64,000 bases of DNA from Symbiodinium kawagutii (Eukaryota; Sar; Dinophyceae; Suessiales; Symbiodiniaceae): NCBI GenBank assembly GCA_009767595.1, contig VSDK01015799.1, positions 198,511 to 262,510 of the forward strand, in the 5' to 3' direction. The notes below the pieces were generated by a model, which saw only the letters and a program-made list of their open reading frames with translations, was not told the DNA's origin and made no database searches. Shown here one piece after another: positions 39,239-51,530 of this stretch; the first letter of the stretch is position 1, and every line of letters starts with the position of its first letter. The position numbers were made by a program, and so were the translations under genes.

Positions 39239-39689
39239 GTGCCAATATGTTTCCTGTGATTGTCAATTCTCAATTATAAGCCATATTATTGACAAATGTG
39301 TGTTTTGCTTTCTACCATAATTTATTTCATTGAATAATTCATTTGATCATTAAAAACCAGACTATTGAAAGTGTCAGATCAATGAAAAATATATGTTCAA
39401 TGATAGTCATTGATTCTTGCAAAATAGTCATTGATGATCTAATATTGCTATCATTGATCAACAAAACATTGTCCGATTGATCAGGCAAGGACAAAAAATC
39501 AATGATAGTAATCCCAGGCAATTACTATCATTGATCAACAAAAAAATCATTGATCAACAAAATTTTGTCCGAATATAGTTTTGCAATTCTGTCATTGAAA
39601 GAATCCATTGATGGTCTAATATTGCTATTCTATCATTGATAGTCGAAAATTTTGTCCAAATATAATTATATTAATCATCCGCTTTTCCA

Positions 39690-39840
39690 TTCCAGGCTAC
39701 GCTCGAAAGTGCCTTCGTCACACGCTTCTTATATTCGCGGCGACGGGACGGAGCGCCTTAACCTCGGCCACTGCAAGCGTGAAACTCCAGGTTTCGAGCA
39801 CGGAACCATAAGGAACGGTTCGGGTGGACCATGCTGACTT
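39690..39840 (+). other. GC-richer island before the minisatellite, unassigned
   Basis: About 150 bp with several CG dinucleotides (GCGGCGACGGGACGGAGCG) directly precede the 11-bp array. Open frames exist in two plus phases. It could be an exon remnant, but no motif is recognised. Confidence 0.2.
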
Positions 39841-40951
39841 GGAAGGTTGATTAGTGGTTGATTAGTGGTTGATGAGTGGTTGATTAGTGGTTGATGAGTG
39901 GTTGATTAGTGGTTGATTAGTGGTTGATTAGTGGTTGATTAGTGGTTGATTAGTGGTTGATTAGTGGTTGATTAGTGGTTGATTAGTGGTTGATTAGTGG
40001 TTGATTGGTGGTTGATTGGTGGTTGATGAGTGGTTGGTTAGTGGTTGATTAGTGGTTGATTAGTGGTTGATTGGTGGTTGATTAGTGGCTGATGAGTGGT
40101 TGATTAGTGGTTGATTAGTGGTTGATTAATGATTGATTAGTTGTTGATTAGTGGTTGATTAGTGGTTGATTAGTGGTTGATTAGTGGTTGATTGGTGGTT
40201 GATTAGTGGCTGATTAGTGGTTGATTCGTTGTTGATTAGTGGTTGATTAGTGGTTGATTAATCGTTGATGAGTGGTTGATTAGTGGCTGGTTAGTGGTTG
40301 ATGAGTGGTTGATGAGTGGTGGACTAGTGGTTGATTAGTGGTTGATGAATAATTGACGAGTGGTGTATTAGTGGTTGATTGATGGTTGATTAGCGGTTGA
40401 TTAGCGGTTGATGAGTGGTTGATGAGTGGTGGACTAGTGGTTGATTAGTGGTTGATGAATAATTGACGAGTGGTGTATTAGTGGTTGATTGATGGTTGAT
40501 TAGCGGTTGATTAGCGGTTGATGAGTGGTTGATGAGTGGTGGACTAGTGGTTGATTAGTGGTTGATGAATAATTGACGAGTGGTGTATTAGTGGTTGATT
40601 GATGGTTGATTAGCGGTTGATTAGCGGTTGATGAGTGGTTGATGAGTGGTGGACTAGTGGTTGATTAGTGGTTGATGAATAATTGACGAGTGGTGTATTA
40701 GTGGTTGATTGATGGTTGATTAGCGGTTGATTAGCGGTTGATGAGTGGTTGATGAGTGGTTGATTAGTGGTTGATGAATAATTGACGAGTGGTGTATTAG
40801 TGGTTGATTGATGGTTGATTAGCGGTTGATTAGCGGTTGATGAGTGGTTGATGAGTGGTTGATGAGTGGTTGACTAGTGGTTGATTAGTGGTTGATTAGT
40901 GGTTGATTAGTGGTTGATTAGTGGTTGATTAGTGGTTGATTAGTGGTTGAT

Positions 40952-41568
40952 NNNNNNNNNNNNNNNNNNNNNNNNNNNNNNNNNNNNNNNNNNNNNNNNN
41001 NNNNNNNNNNNNNNNNNNNNNNNNNNNNNNNNNNNNNNNNNNNNNNNNNNNNNNNNNNNNNNNNNNNNNNNNNNNNNNNNNNNNNNNNNNNNNNNNNNNN
41101 NNNNNNNNNNNNNNNNNNNNNNNNNNNNNNNNNNNNNNNNNNNNNNNNNNNNNNNNNNNNNNNNNNNNNNNNNNNNNNNNNNNNNNNNNNNNNNNNNNNN
41201 NNNNNNNNNNNNNNNNNNNNNNNNNNNNNNNNNNNNNNNNNNNNNNNNNNNNNNNNNNNNNNNNNNNNNNNNNNNNNNNNNNNNNNNNNNNNNNNNNNNN
41301 NNNNNNNNNNNNNNNNNNNNNNNNNNNNNNNNNNNNNNNNNNNNNNNNNNNNNNNNNNNNNNNNNNNNNNNNNNNNNNNNNNNNNNNNNNNNNNNNNNNN
41401 NNNNNNNNNNNNNNNNNNNNNNNNNNNNNNNNNNNNNNNNNNNNNNNNNNNNNNNNNNNNNNNNNNNNNNNNNNNNNNNNNNNNNNNNNNNNNNNNNNNN
41501 NNNNNNNNNNNNNNNNNNNNNNNNNNNNNNNNNNNNNNNNNNNNNNNNNNNNNNNNNNNNNNNNNNNN
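40952..41568. other. Assembly gap (617 N) inside the minisatellite
   Basis: Undetermined bases with 11-bp repeat on both sides. The true array length is therefore unknown. Long open frames through the gap are artefacts of the Ns. Confidence 0.99.
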
Positions 41569-41796
41569 GTTAATGGTTGATTAGTGGCTGGTGAGTGGTT
41601 GATTAGTGGTTGATTAGTCGTTGATTAGTGGTTGATTGGTGGTTGCTTGGTGGTTGATGAGTGGCTGATTAGTGGTTGATTAGTGGTTGATGAGTGGTTG
41701 ATGAGTGGTTGATGAGTGGTTGATTAGTGGTTGGTTAGTGGTTGGTTAGGGGTTGCCAAACCAACCCTAAGTGCCCATCCCTAGTCATCACTTCAG

Positions 41797-41911
41797 TCAC
41801 CTCCATGCTTCGCAGGATGAGTTCTATGGCACCTTGGAGAAATCGGGTGGCGCCTGCTTGGTGAGACACAACGAGGTTCTGGCTCTCAAGGTCGAGGCGC
41901 CCACAGCGAGG
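41797..41911 (+). other. Exon-like island inside the minisatellite
   Basis: A non-repetitive island interrupts the 11-bp array. From a CTTCAG acceptor-like site, 38 codons are open (containing Q-D-E-F-Y-G-T-L-E-K-S-G-G) with balanced composition, ending at GCGAGG followed by GTGATG, a donor-like site. If real, the minisatellite would lie in the introns of a gene whose other exons are not visible. It could instead be a captured or dead fragment. No family is recognised. Confidence 0.3.
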
Positions 41912-42359
41912 GTGATGAGTGGGGGATGCGTGGTGGTGGATGTGGTGCTTCATTCGTGTGGATGTGGTGGTTGTTTAGTGGTGGATGGATGGTGTGTTAC
42001 AGTGGTGGATTGATGGTCAAGTATAGTGGTTGATTAGTGGTTGATTAGTGGTTGATTGGTGGTTGATTAGTGGTTGATGAGTGGTTGATGAATTGTTGAT
42101 TAGTGGTTGATTAGTGGTTGATGAATTGTTGATTGGTAGTTGATTAGTGGTTGATTAGTGGTTGATTAATGGTTGATTAGTGGCTGATTAGTGGCTGATT
42201 AGTGGTTGATTAGTGGTTGATTAGTGGTTGATTAGTGGTTGATTAGTGGTTGATGAGTTGTTGATTGGTGGTTGATTAGTGGTTGACTAGTGGTTGATTA
42301 GTGGTTGATTAGTGGTTGATTAGTGGTTGATTAGTGGTTGATTAGTGGTTGATTAAGGG

Positions 42360-43510
42360 CTGAGAATCATGAATCAAATGTTCTTGGTCACAGATGGTTG
42401 ATTGAGGCTTCAAAAAGTGATAGGCTAGGGAATATATAGTTGATGATATTTCTCTATATCATTATTTCCAACCAACATATTATTGTCAGTGACACCCACC
42501 AACTCGCACCGTTTGCAGCAATTTCTCAAAGGCCTTAGATGAGGGAGATTGACGGGAAACATGTAGAAAACAACCTAGATCAACCAAAGTTTCCTGTAGA
42601 AATTGACAACGTAATCAAAGTTTCCTGTAGATATTCCTATGAAGCAATCCAGCGACCATAATATCGATTCATTGCATTATTGCTTAGAGTAGCTCTGTTT
42701 TTGCCTACGATGTACCGCCGATTGTCAACTGTATCATTGGGCATACTGGGGGATGTTACAACTCGTTTGTGTTGGCATACTACGCCCAAAGTACATGCAA
42801 TTAGTCGGTTTTAACTCTGTAAGTAATTTTGATGCGGTCAAATTTCATTTGGATAAGTCAACACCAATTCAATTGATACCAATGGAAAATTGCAGGATCT
42901 TTCTCATGGCATTCTTATTGTACTACCCATTTCGATGAAAACAGAAGCAATCAAGCGCCTTCGTTACTTGCACTGAACAGCCAAACACCTCACAATAAGA
43001 AGGGGTATACAAAGTAGATGTTTTGATCCATGTAATTCACCGTTCACCCAATGATGAACCTCTAAATTGTTGAAACCAAGGTGAGAAATTAGAAAAACCA
43101 TGTATGTTCAAATATATGAACTTGGATCAGGGAATGGAAACATTGAAAATCATCTCCACAAGTCAAGTGATCAAGAAACACTGGATCATACCTACCTACC
43201 CCATGGATGCGGTGGAAATTTACCGACATTTTCAATTAGAATGACCTAGTTTTGTTCATTGGCACCGCGCCATCATCCCAATCGCATCCTAGCATCGAAA
43301 CAACCCAGCCGCGGGGATATCTCACTATTGAAATTTTGGGGCACCCTAGTTGCAGGCCGGTCGCCCATTTAATACAGTCTGAGCTGTGCCCCAACTGGAC
43401 AAAGTCTTGTAGATCTGAAAATGATTCGCTAGTGACGGTAAGGGATTTGTTTTTTACAACCGGATCCTTCACAGTGGCACTACTTTGCCAAAGTTGTTGG
43501 TTCCTTACGA
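42360..43510. other. Intergenic DNA, nothing recognised
   Basis: AT-rich sequence without tandem repeats. Short open frames only, such as minus 43236-43589, with no motif. Confidence 0.4.
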
Positions 43511-43514
43511 AAAT

Positions 43515-43706
43515 GTATGTAACAACCACTGGGTGAGGGGGTGATTTGTGGACACGCCCAATCAACCATGAACAATCATTAACCAACAACTAGCCACCCG
43601 CCATTCAGCCGTATGTAACAACCACTGGGTGAGGGGGTGATTTGTGGACACGCCCAATCAACCATGAACAATCATTAACCAACAACTAGCCACCCGCCAT
43701 TCAGCC
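43515..43706 (+). repeat. 96-bp tandem duplication
   Basis: Two identical 96-bp units at 43515-43610 and 43611-43706, starting GTATGTAACAACCACTGGGT. The identity suggests a very recent duplication. Confidence 0.95.
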
Positions 43707-44475
43707 GTGGCCCGCCCATCCTCCGCACTACCCGCAGCATTGTGCCCCGGTGCTGCTGATGGCAGGGGCCGCTCTTCTCCAGTACCTAAGCACCGCCGTG
43801 AAAAAACGTGACATGGCAGGGTCAACAAGAAGCCAGTAGTGAGATGGAGGCTGCAATGATGGCGCTGAACAGTGGCTGCGAACTATTTTTCAGCTTAACA
43901 TAATGGCGCTTGCTGGCGGATATGCGGTACACGATGGCAATGAACGATTTTTTCCGATGGTCGGTAAATGGTGAACGACGTCGCGAAACAGAGGCGGATG
44001 ACGCTTATGAGCGCTCACTGCCGGCCGCGGTGCATCCAACTCTGTGAAGGCCCGGGAAGCCCCAGCCGCAAAAAGAACCCAGGGCAGAACGGGCGTTGCA
44101 ACTGGCGATCTCCAACCAGGCTGTTGCGTAATCAGTGCCTGCAATGTTGGCTCCTTCAAATCCGACGAGGCGAGCAGGGGACGCTCTTGGTGTCTGTGGC
44201 ATCCTGGTCAGCGAGCCAACGGCATCGAGCAAAATCTCTGTTTTCGGGGCATTCCTCCCACTGGGGTGTGTCTCGCTCTCCGTATATTGTTCGTGGCACA
44301 GGGGAGGCAGGTCTTCAATGGGGCAAATCAGCTTTTCCACCTTTAGCCGTTTAAAACTGGCGTCAGGTTCTTGATTTGACATGGATTGTTTCTCGTCCCT
44401 CCAAACCAAACATGGTTTTGTGACTTGGGATACAAAGGTGACAGTCATTGACATTGACCATCTTACTGACATTTA
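43707..44475 (-). other. GC-richer, possibly coding region, unassigned
   Basis: About 750 bp of GC-richer sequence. The longest balanced open frame is on the minus strand, 44005-44472 (155 codons). It includes E-K-L-I-C-P-I-E-D-L-P-P-L-C and later G-F-E-G-A-N-I-A-G-T-D-Y. The plus strand is also open (43968-44354). I recognise no domain. It may be one large exon, a pseudogene piece, or chance in GC-rich DNA. Confidence 0.25.
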
Positions 44476-44479
44476 CTGA

Positions 44480-47470
44480 TGTCCTGCCTGAACTTAGAGA
44501 AAAATGACTACAGGCGATCAAACGATTGGATAGGTTTGTCAGTACTGATGTCCATAGCAATTGGGAAAACTGATGATGCAGATCGGTAGATTGGTAGATT
44601 GTCTTGGTACTCTTGATGTTTCCCAACTATTTGCGATGCTGTTGGGTATTGGTTGGTGGTTAGTACCCCATCCCCAGGTATGGTTGATAATAAAAAAGAT
44701 GAAAGCACCACTTGGTTTGTTCTGATCTGGTAATTATTGACCGCTGCGAACCATTGTCATTAATATTCATTGACATTAAAGCATATTTCACCACTAACCA
44801 CTCTAAAGGCATGATGCACAAGCGGAAAAGATTTATGTACACAACTGAATTATTGTATGTCAGAAAGTCAGGTTGTTCCCGGTTTTCTCAGTCACCTGGG
44901 GTTCAGTGTGGATGACAGTTTTCCACCATGGATCTACCATGTTGTGTCCCTCCATGCCCATCGAATCAAGATGAGCTTAGAGCTGAACTGATGGCCTTGT
45001 ATCCATGTCTTGGAACGGAAGAAGGGCTGAAGATGCTTTTTATTTGCGTTCTTCCTGCGTTTTGATCCTGCCCAAAAACACATCTACTGCGGAATGCAAA
45101 AAGGAATGCAAAAAAAATGCATCTGGAATGCCAAAACAATTCAAATAATCAACCCCTGTCTGTGGCTCTGAATGTCACATAAGGGTACGCTTTACAGTCC
45201 AAATGAGCTGAAGAACGAGATTCAGCTAAAATGGCTGCAAGAGTCTCGTCTTGCAATATGGGGAAACATGCATTTTGATCTGAAGCTTCTGAACAAACAC
45301 ATACGCCAGTATTTTTCCTCGGCGAGGAGCTTGAGGGTGATTTGAAAAACGAACCGTGCTTGGTTTTTGGTTCCTGTTTCAGTAGTTCGAGCTAGCCGCA
45401 ATCTCTTGCTTTTTCTGTGTTGACGTTGTGGGGTGGCTTGGAAAGTCAATTTCACCAAAGGGTGGCACCAATCCTGCCTCACAAAGAGCAAAAAGTTGAG
45501 AACTCTCCAACGCCAAACGCACATTTGACGCCTGGTTTCCCAAATTGGCTGAGTCTAGCTGACAAATACGCGTTTTCTAGTGTTTTATGTTCAATTAAAT
45601 GGATTAGTAATGGAAACAGCGTTCAAAGAACTTTGAGTCAAAATCCTTGGGGACACATTTGCTCTGGCCTCAGAATATTTTTGGGAACCACATGTTCAAA
45701 CACATGTGACAACGAGAAAAATACATGATGAGCGCGTCATGGTGTCTTGGACCTTTGCAGGCTGGACTCAGAAGCTTGGCCTTTCGGCAGCTCTTGTTGG
45801 TAATTATCCGCAGGGAATCTGCAGAAGCTTCCTTTAGAACAACATCTTGTGATTATTGACAGCAACTGTAACACTATCATTAATTTAGTGCTGTTAGATT
45901 GACAAATAATGGCTATGTAAGTTATTAACAGGAGCTGTCAGTCACTGCCAGTTAACCACAGATCCTGTGATACTGCTGTTGTTAAATTGACAAATAACAC
46001 GTTTAGGTTAATTAACCAACTAAATATGAATTACAATCAACCATTATCATGAATGATTGACAAGTTTAACCATTGCTTCCCTATAGTTTTGTTCGTGATT
46101 ATGCCCCACTAGTTGGTTGGTTAAAGCCTTGACCTATAGTCATATAGTTGGTATATCCACTACTATTGTTGGTTCTCATCCCCTCTTATTCACCATGAAC
46201 CATTGGTTGGTTGGTTGGTTGGTTGGTTGGTTGGTTGGTTGGTTGGTTGGTTAACCACATAATTTCACCACCAACATCCAGCAACTCACCAACCCGGTTG
46301 GTATCGAATATGCTTCGCCACTGTACGTGATGAGGCGCCGCGCCACCAAGCCGTGATGACAGTAAGCCCCGTAGCTTGCGCAGTGAAGCAACCGTTGCGC
46401 CAGCATCCAAAATCAAAAAAGTCCACTACTGGAAAGTCAATTGAAATAACTTTACTCAAAGTACCTAATTGATCTAAAGATTTGAAGTAACTATCGATTT
46501 AGTAAAGCAAATGAATATTACTCTTTTATCATCATGAGAAAATAGCAACCAATGATGGAAACAAGGATTGATTGATGATGTCACATTAATCACTGATTGA
46601 TCACTGATTGATCATAAACTGACGTCATCAAAATACCTTATGTCAACATCATCATCAGAATCAACTGACATCATCTATGTCACACACACACATTGATGCA
46701 TCCTTGTGGTTGTAAGTGGCTTCGCTTACCCTGATGATAAGAGTTGGGTTGGCAAAGGGGTTCTGCAGCAAGAAGGAACGAAGCAACTTACAATCACTGG
46801 TTCCAAATCATCAAATACCAAAGTCTTGGTTGGTGTTTGCAATTTGTTTTAGCGATTGCTGGTTGCCAACTATCATCAAACCAAGCGCTGCCGTTCAACG
46901 AAATACAAAAGCCACTAATATGGTCCTGCACTGCTCGCTGTGACCTAGGGCGATCCAAGCACGGCTGTGAATCACCGTCCCCAATCACGGCTGTGACAGC
47001 CAACCCCAGCTGATCGCACGCACACACTGCCCATTTATGAATTACGTGGAAGGCTGCTTCGTGCTGGTTGATACTTCATGGCGCGCCGTGGAAAATTGCG
47101 TGGAATTTCAGACCTGTTTCACAACAGTTTTCTGTATAGTTTTCATAATCCAAACATACCTCTACTAGACCTAGTCTGAAAATCCGCTGCATTTCTCTGC
47201 AGATTTGTTTCGATAAACCTTCAAAGTGAGTGCTCAAAAATGAAGATAACAAACTGTAAACATTGTATATACAGTATCATTCACAATCCTCCTACGAACT
47301 TCGGCCATAACTTCAGCATCACTATCCATTCGAAACCATTGCTCACCGTGCTTAGCCATATTGGCAACCATTTTGCAATAGTTAATTAATCAGCATCAAT
47401 CAAATTACCTCTCAAGTATTGAACATCATAGATCATTACTTAAACTAATGTGTCAATCTAAGTCACCATG
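44480..47470. other. Intergenic DNA with a GGTT microsatellite
   Basis: Nothing coding can be defended. Frames near 45222-45730 and 46716-47027 overlap on both strands without motifs. Confidence 0.4.
46204..46252 (+). repeat. (GGTT)n microsatellite
   Basis: Twelve perfect TTGG/GGTT units. Confidence 0.97.
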
Positions 47471-47479
47471 ATGACAAGT

Positions 47480-47770
47480 AATGATTGGTGTGTCAAACAC
47501 GTGAAACTAATGAGGGGCAAATCCTTCACCATGAAAAACGTCACCCGGCTTTCGCCTCACATTTGCTGACCGAAGCACCGGCTTTCGCAGGAGGTGCAGG
47601 CGGTGCAGTCGGTGCACCGTTCGGTTCATCTACCTGTGGCGCCGTGGCTTTTTCGATGTGGCGCGGCTCGGTGCAGCGGATCCGCACGTGGGGGTTCAAG
47701 GGACCGGGGGCCCCCTGGCGATGTGGCGAGCTGGGTCAAGCAGTTAACCAGCAGTTTTAAGCAACAACAA
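47480..47770 (+). other. GC-rich island, unassigned
   Basis: GC-rich patch (GGAGGTGCAGGCGGTGCAGTC) open in two plus phases with Gly/Ala-rich translation. No motif is recognised. Confidence 0.2.
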
Positions 47771-47896
47771 TGGGGAACACAAGGGTTTATGATGGTAACC
47801 AGGGGGACTAAGGGTGAACTGACCCACAGCCATGTGTTTGTTTTTGAGGGTATATAACTACTACTTATTGTAGAATATAACTAGCTCGTTACATGG

Positions 47897-47996
47897 GGGT
47901 TTCTAAAAAAAGGGACCCAAACAACGGTTGATGTATCACCAATGATTGATACTGGATGATTTGGGGGTCAACCTATGACTTGAGAAACCACCAAAT
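47897..47996. repeat. Foldback element, family 2
   Basis: GGGGGTTTCTAAAAAAAGGG at the left and ATGACTTGAGAAACCACC at the right, with CTGGATGATTTGGGGGTC inside, matching the copies at 13621 and 17921. Confidence 0.65.
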
Positions 47997-48377
47997 GGCT
48001 AATGCAGTAAACCAAGTGGTAACGTTTGGGCGTTGCACCTTGTAGTTCCCTGGCCATGCGAAGCTGAAACCTTTTCAAGGTAGCTGCCGCAGGGCGAGCA
48101 GAGAATTTTCTTGGCTGCCATCGTCATCTGAGACATCAAGAGGTCCCATCTTGCAATCAATACTGATTGTAGCATGATTGATTCTAATTATGATCCTGAT
48201 TGATTCAATACTGATTATGATTGATTCAATACTGATCCTCGATGTTCGACTGAAAATTCATTAACACCAAGATGTTGCCATCACTGAAATTAATCAACAC
48301 TAAGAATATCAGTCACCTGAGTATTCAATACTGATCCTCGATTATGATTGACAGCAGTGGTCAACCATATTCAACTG

Positions 48378-48485
48378 GTTGGTGGTTAGCTTCCCATCCC
48401 AACAATATGCACAAGTCAACTAAAATTAAAAGCCATCATCCCAATCGGTATGATTGAAAAGAAACTGTTTTTTTGGAAACCAGCA
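48378..48485. repeat. Foldback element, family 1 (diverged)
   Basis: ACTGGTTGGTGGTTAGCTTC at the left and TTTTTTTGGAAACCAGCATC at the right, with the ATATGCACAAGTCAAC interior word shared with the 25284 copy. Confidence 0.55.
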
Positions 48486-49074
48486 TCAGCTTATCATCAT
48501 GAAACATCAAAAAAGCATGTTTAATTATCCATGAACTAGCCATGAACAATATTCAAAACCCCTCAATCTATGATCATTCATGTTTCTCCGAGTTCCGCTG
48601 CCGTGATTGCCTTGGTCGTTTCACCAGGCGATCGTATCAAACAGATTGATCCATCATGGTGAACTAGTCCAAGCCAAATGACAGGATCATTTTGACATCG
48701 CCAATTAGTTGTCATTCACAATCAGTCACCATCACTAATCACTGTCACCTAATCACCTTAAAACATGTTTGAAAGCAGCAGCAACCATCATTAACCACAA
48801 CATCAACTTACGATTATGAAGCACTCACCATTAGTGAGCAGTATTTACTATCATTTGCCAACCATTCTTGGCAATGGTTTTTCCCGCTTCGTTGAGTGTA
48901 CAAGGTGGAACCCCCCAAAGTTACAATTTGGTTTATTAGCCATTTAACGACCAAGTTACATCCACAATGACGAGTAGTAGTCACCCTAGTTATAAACAAA
49001 CACATCGCCATCTTCGGGGGGGCCCGGTCCCTTGTATTAGTAATGGTTATGATGGATGCTTAGTAGGTACCACC

Positions 49075-49290
49075 ATGGCGGCCATGGATCTATTGCAATG
49101 TCCCCGGCCGCACCCTTTCCTCCCCGCCTTGGCCACCTTTCGCTGCGGCCTTCCTCTCAAAACCGGCGTTCGCGTCATGTCCAACAGCGTCTCTTTGAAG
49201 ATCGCCTCGAGGAGTGATTCGTGGAGAGGTTCCGTGGCTGGAGAAATGTCGGCGATTGATGGTGAGATGGGGAAGTTTCGTTGCCAAAGA
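49075..49290 (-). other. GC-rich exon-like island, unassigned
   Basis: On the minus strand about 60 codons are open with balanced composition (including E-P-L-H-E-S-L-L-E-A-I-F-K-E-T-L-L, then an Arg/Lys/Gly-rich run). Two other frames are open too. No domain is recognised. It is exon-like only by composition. Confidence 0.3.
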
Positions 49291-49454
49291 TCTTTAGTGA
49301 TCTTCTTATGGATGGTTAGGGATGCTTAGTGATGCAGAGTGATGGATATAAGAGTGGTTGACGATGCTAAGTCAGTGATCAAAGAGTATTGATGCTCAAG
49401 AATGGCAGCTGAACGGCGAAGCGCATGGTTGATGATAGTTGAGAATAGTCAATA

Positions 49455-49566
49455 TGGGTGTTTCTCAAAATAGGGGAACCCCGACTTGTCATCCTTGATA
49501 TAGTCCGTTGATAGCAATCAACCATCCATAGCCTTGGGGTCCACTATGGCTTGAGAAACCATCATA
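49455..49566. repeat. Foldback element, family 2
   Basis: GGGTGTTTCTCAAAATAGGG at the left and CACTATGGCTTGAGAAACCA at the right, with GTCATCCTTGATATAG inside. Confidence 0.7.
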
Positions 49567-50179
49567 TTCATCATTCTCAACTATGGTAACGGATGGTTTC
49601 TTACTATCAATGACTGTGAATGGATGTTTGGAGGGTACCCCAATTCTGAGGAACCATCATATTGATAATTACTCAGAATCGGTGAACGACATCAAAGGGA
49701 TTAATTTTATCATAAACCTCTGTGATTTGTGTGTTGTTTTCCACCCGCATTGATAGCCAGCAGTGCGGAATGAACGATCATGTTCACTGGTGATAGCTAG
49801 AAGCCGTTAATACTCAGTCAGTAACAATGCGTGATAAACAGCCATATTATCTAGTCAATCATTCAAATTGATCAGCTATCGTTCACAACAGCGATAATCA
49901 AACATCATCATGACTTAAAGTAAGCGTTGATTATCAATGATCACCCATCACTTTGCCAACGCTGAGCTGCACCAGCGCAATCTATGCTGTTATTTTGGGG
50001 TTGGGGGCTACCAATAAGTACCATGGACTAATCTGGATATGAGGACAATCAGTTGGGTGGATTTCGTACCATGAACAATCCCCACGATCAGCTTCGGGGT
50101 GATGGGAAGTGCGAGTACAAATCCTTTTTGCTAAGTATACTGAGAGCCCACACCATCATGCTGATGTGTGGATCTGAAT

Positions 50180-50278
50180 CTGGTTGGTGGTTGAACCACC
50201 CGTAAAAAGAATATGCTGGTCAATCAACCAACCATTTGGAACTACTCGGAACAAAAAAAAATTGTTTGAAACCACCAC
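50180..50278. repeat. Foldback element, family 1
   Basis: CTGGTTGGTGGTTGAACCAC at the left and TTGTTTGAAACCACCAC at the right. The interior word ATATGCTGGTCAATCAACCA is shared with several copies. Confidence 0.7.
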
Positions 50279-51029
50279 TTTTCCTTCATAAAAGGGCACT
50301 CACCCAGCCATTTGGCGTGATGAGCACCCCGCTTCATCCCAGATGCGGTGAGAAGAGTTTGAAACCACCAACCGCTAATGATTGCTTGACATGTATTTTC
50401 GGTACCTCGAGGTGAAGCCCAAGAACTGATATAGCTCACCATGGTGATAACCTGGGGAACTAACCCATACACCGAGGCCACTTCTTACTAACTTAGAATG
50501 CTCATGCAAGTAGGCTTGGGACAGTTCATAGCATCTATCTCCAGGGCAACCACCAGTATGATGACCACCAACAGTATTTAGATTACAACAACCAGCGACT
50601 TTGCTTGCAAGCAACAGCTAAGTAGCCATGATTATTGCTGCTTGATGAACTGTTTACCATGAGGCAGCCAATTGTGCTTGGTTGAGCAGTGTTTATCTTG
50701 TTTGCCAGCAAACCCCACAAGCAGCCAATCTCCTTCCCGCATTACGGGGTTCAGTCAGAGGAAGAAAGCCACGCAAAATTCCCGCATAACAATCTATGAT
50801 AATGGTTGGAAAATAGCTACTCCTATAATGAGATATAATAAGCCTTATATCATCAAACAGTCAATATATTCTCACATTTAATAAGCAAGCACCGATGGTA
50901 GGGTAGCCCAGTCTCTGTAGACTCTTTGACAGCAGACTCGGTAGTACGTTTCCTGAGCGAAAAGCGGCTTCGCACCAAGATCAAGTCTTGACCCCGAAAC
51001 ACCCCGTACCGAGAAAATGTAGTGGTCAC

Positions 51030-51132
51030 AAGCCAAAAGGGGACCACCAAAAATAGTTGGTTTGTTACCATTTGATAAATGGTTTGTAAAGGATGCTTCA
51101 GGGGTATCCCTATGGCTTGAGAAACAACCATG
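51030..51132. repeat. Foldback element, family 2 (diverged left arm)
   Basis: AAAAGGGGACCACCAAAAAT at the left and CCCTATGGCTTGAGAAACAA at the right. The right arm is nearly identical to that of the 49455 copy. Confidence 0.5.
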
Positions 51133-51429
51133 TATGCCCTACTAAACCTTAGTGTTTCTGCAGCAGGGATGAGCAGGGGAGTTCATAAGATTGGACTAAT
51201 GGTCCTCAATCGCTTGCAATGGTTACGCATAATGAGTGATGCTGACAATCGTTAGCAAATGTTACCTCAACGAGGACTACAGGATGGTCGATGATGGTAA
51301 AATGGTTACTTGATGGTTTCATATGGTTCCACCTTAGTCATTGGAAGTACCTAGGATATCTCCCGAAATCCCCGAGGTAAAAACATGCCAGGCGAAGCTG
51401 TTGGAAAAACCCTGGGAGATAGAATTCTG

Positions 51430-51530
51430 GCTGGTGGTTTAACCACCTCTGTGAAAATATTGCTCAACCAACCAGCCATATGGTAACACTAGGGAAAATA
51501 GAAAAGGTTCGAAACCACCATCCAAAATAT
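51430..51530. repeat. Foldback element, family 1
   Basis: CTGGCTGGTGGTTTAACCAC at the left and GGTTCGAAACCACCATCC at the right. The interior CATATGGTAACACTAGGGAA matches the family. Confidence 0.7.

Larger units (their letters stand above)
39845..42355 (+). repeat. 11-bp minisatellite (GTGGTTGATTA)
   Basis: More than 150 copies of GTGGTTGATTA and single-base variants (GTGGTTGATGA, GCGGTTGATTA, GTGGCTGATTA) run head to tail. The array is broken by a 617-base gap and by a 250-bp unique island at 41755-42010. Between about 40290 and 40860 the variants are ordered into a 110-bp higher-order unit (ten 11-mers): the marker AATAATTGACGAG recurs at 40348, 40458, 40568 and 40678. One further copy, at 40777, has lost a single 11-mer. 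This is satellite-type evolution by unequal exchange. Confidence 0.96.

Noticed and set aside
40943-41584. Long open frames of 208-213 codons
   Set aside because: Produced entirely by the run of N.
39845-42355. CRISPR-like array
   Set aside because: Head-to-tail 11-bp units without unique spacers, in a eukaryotic context. It is a minisatellite.
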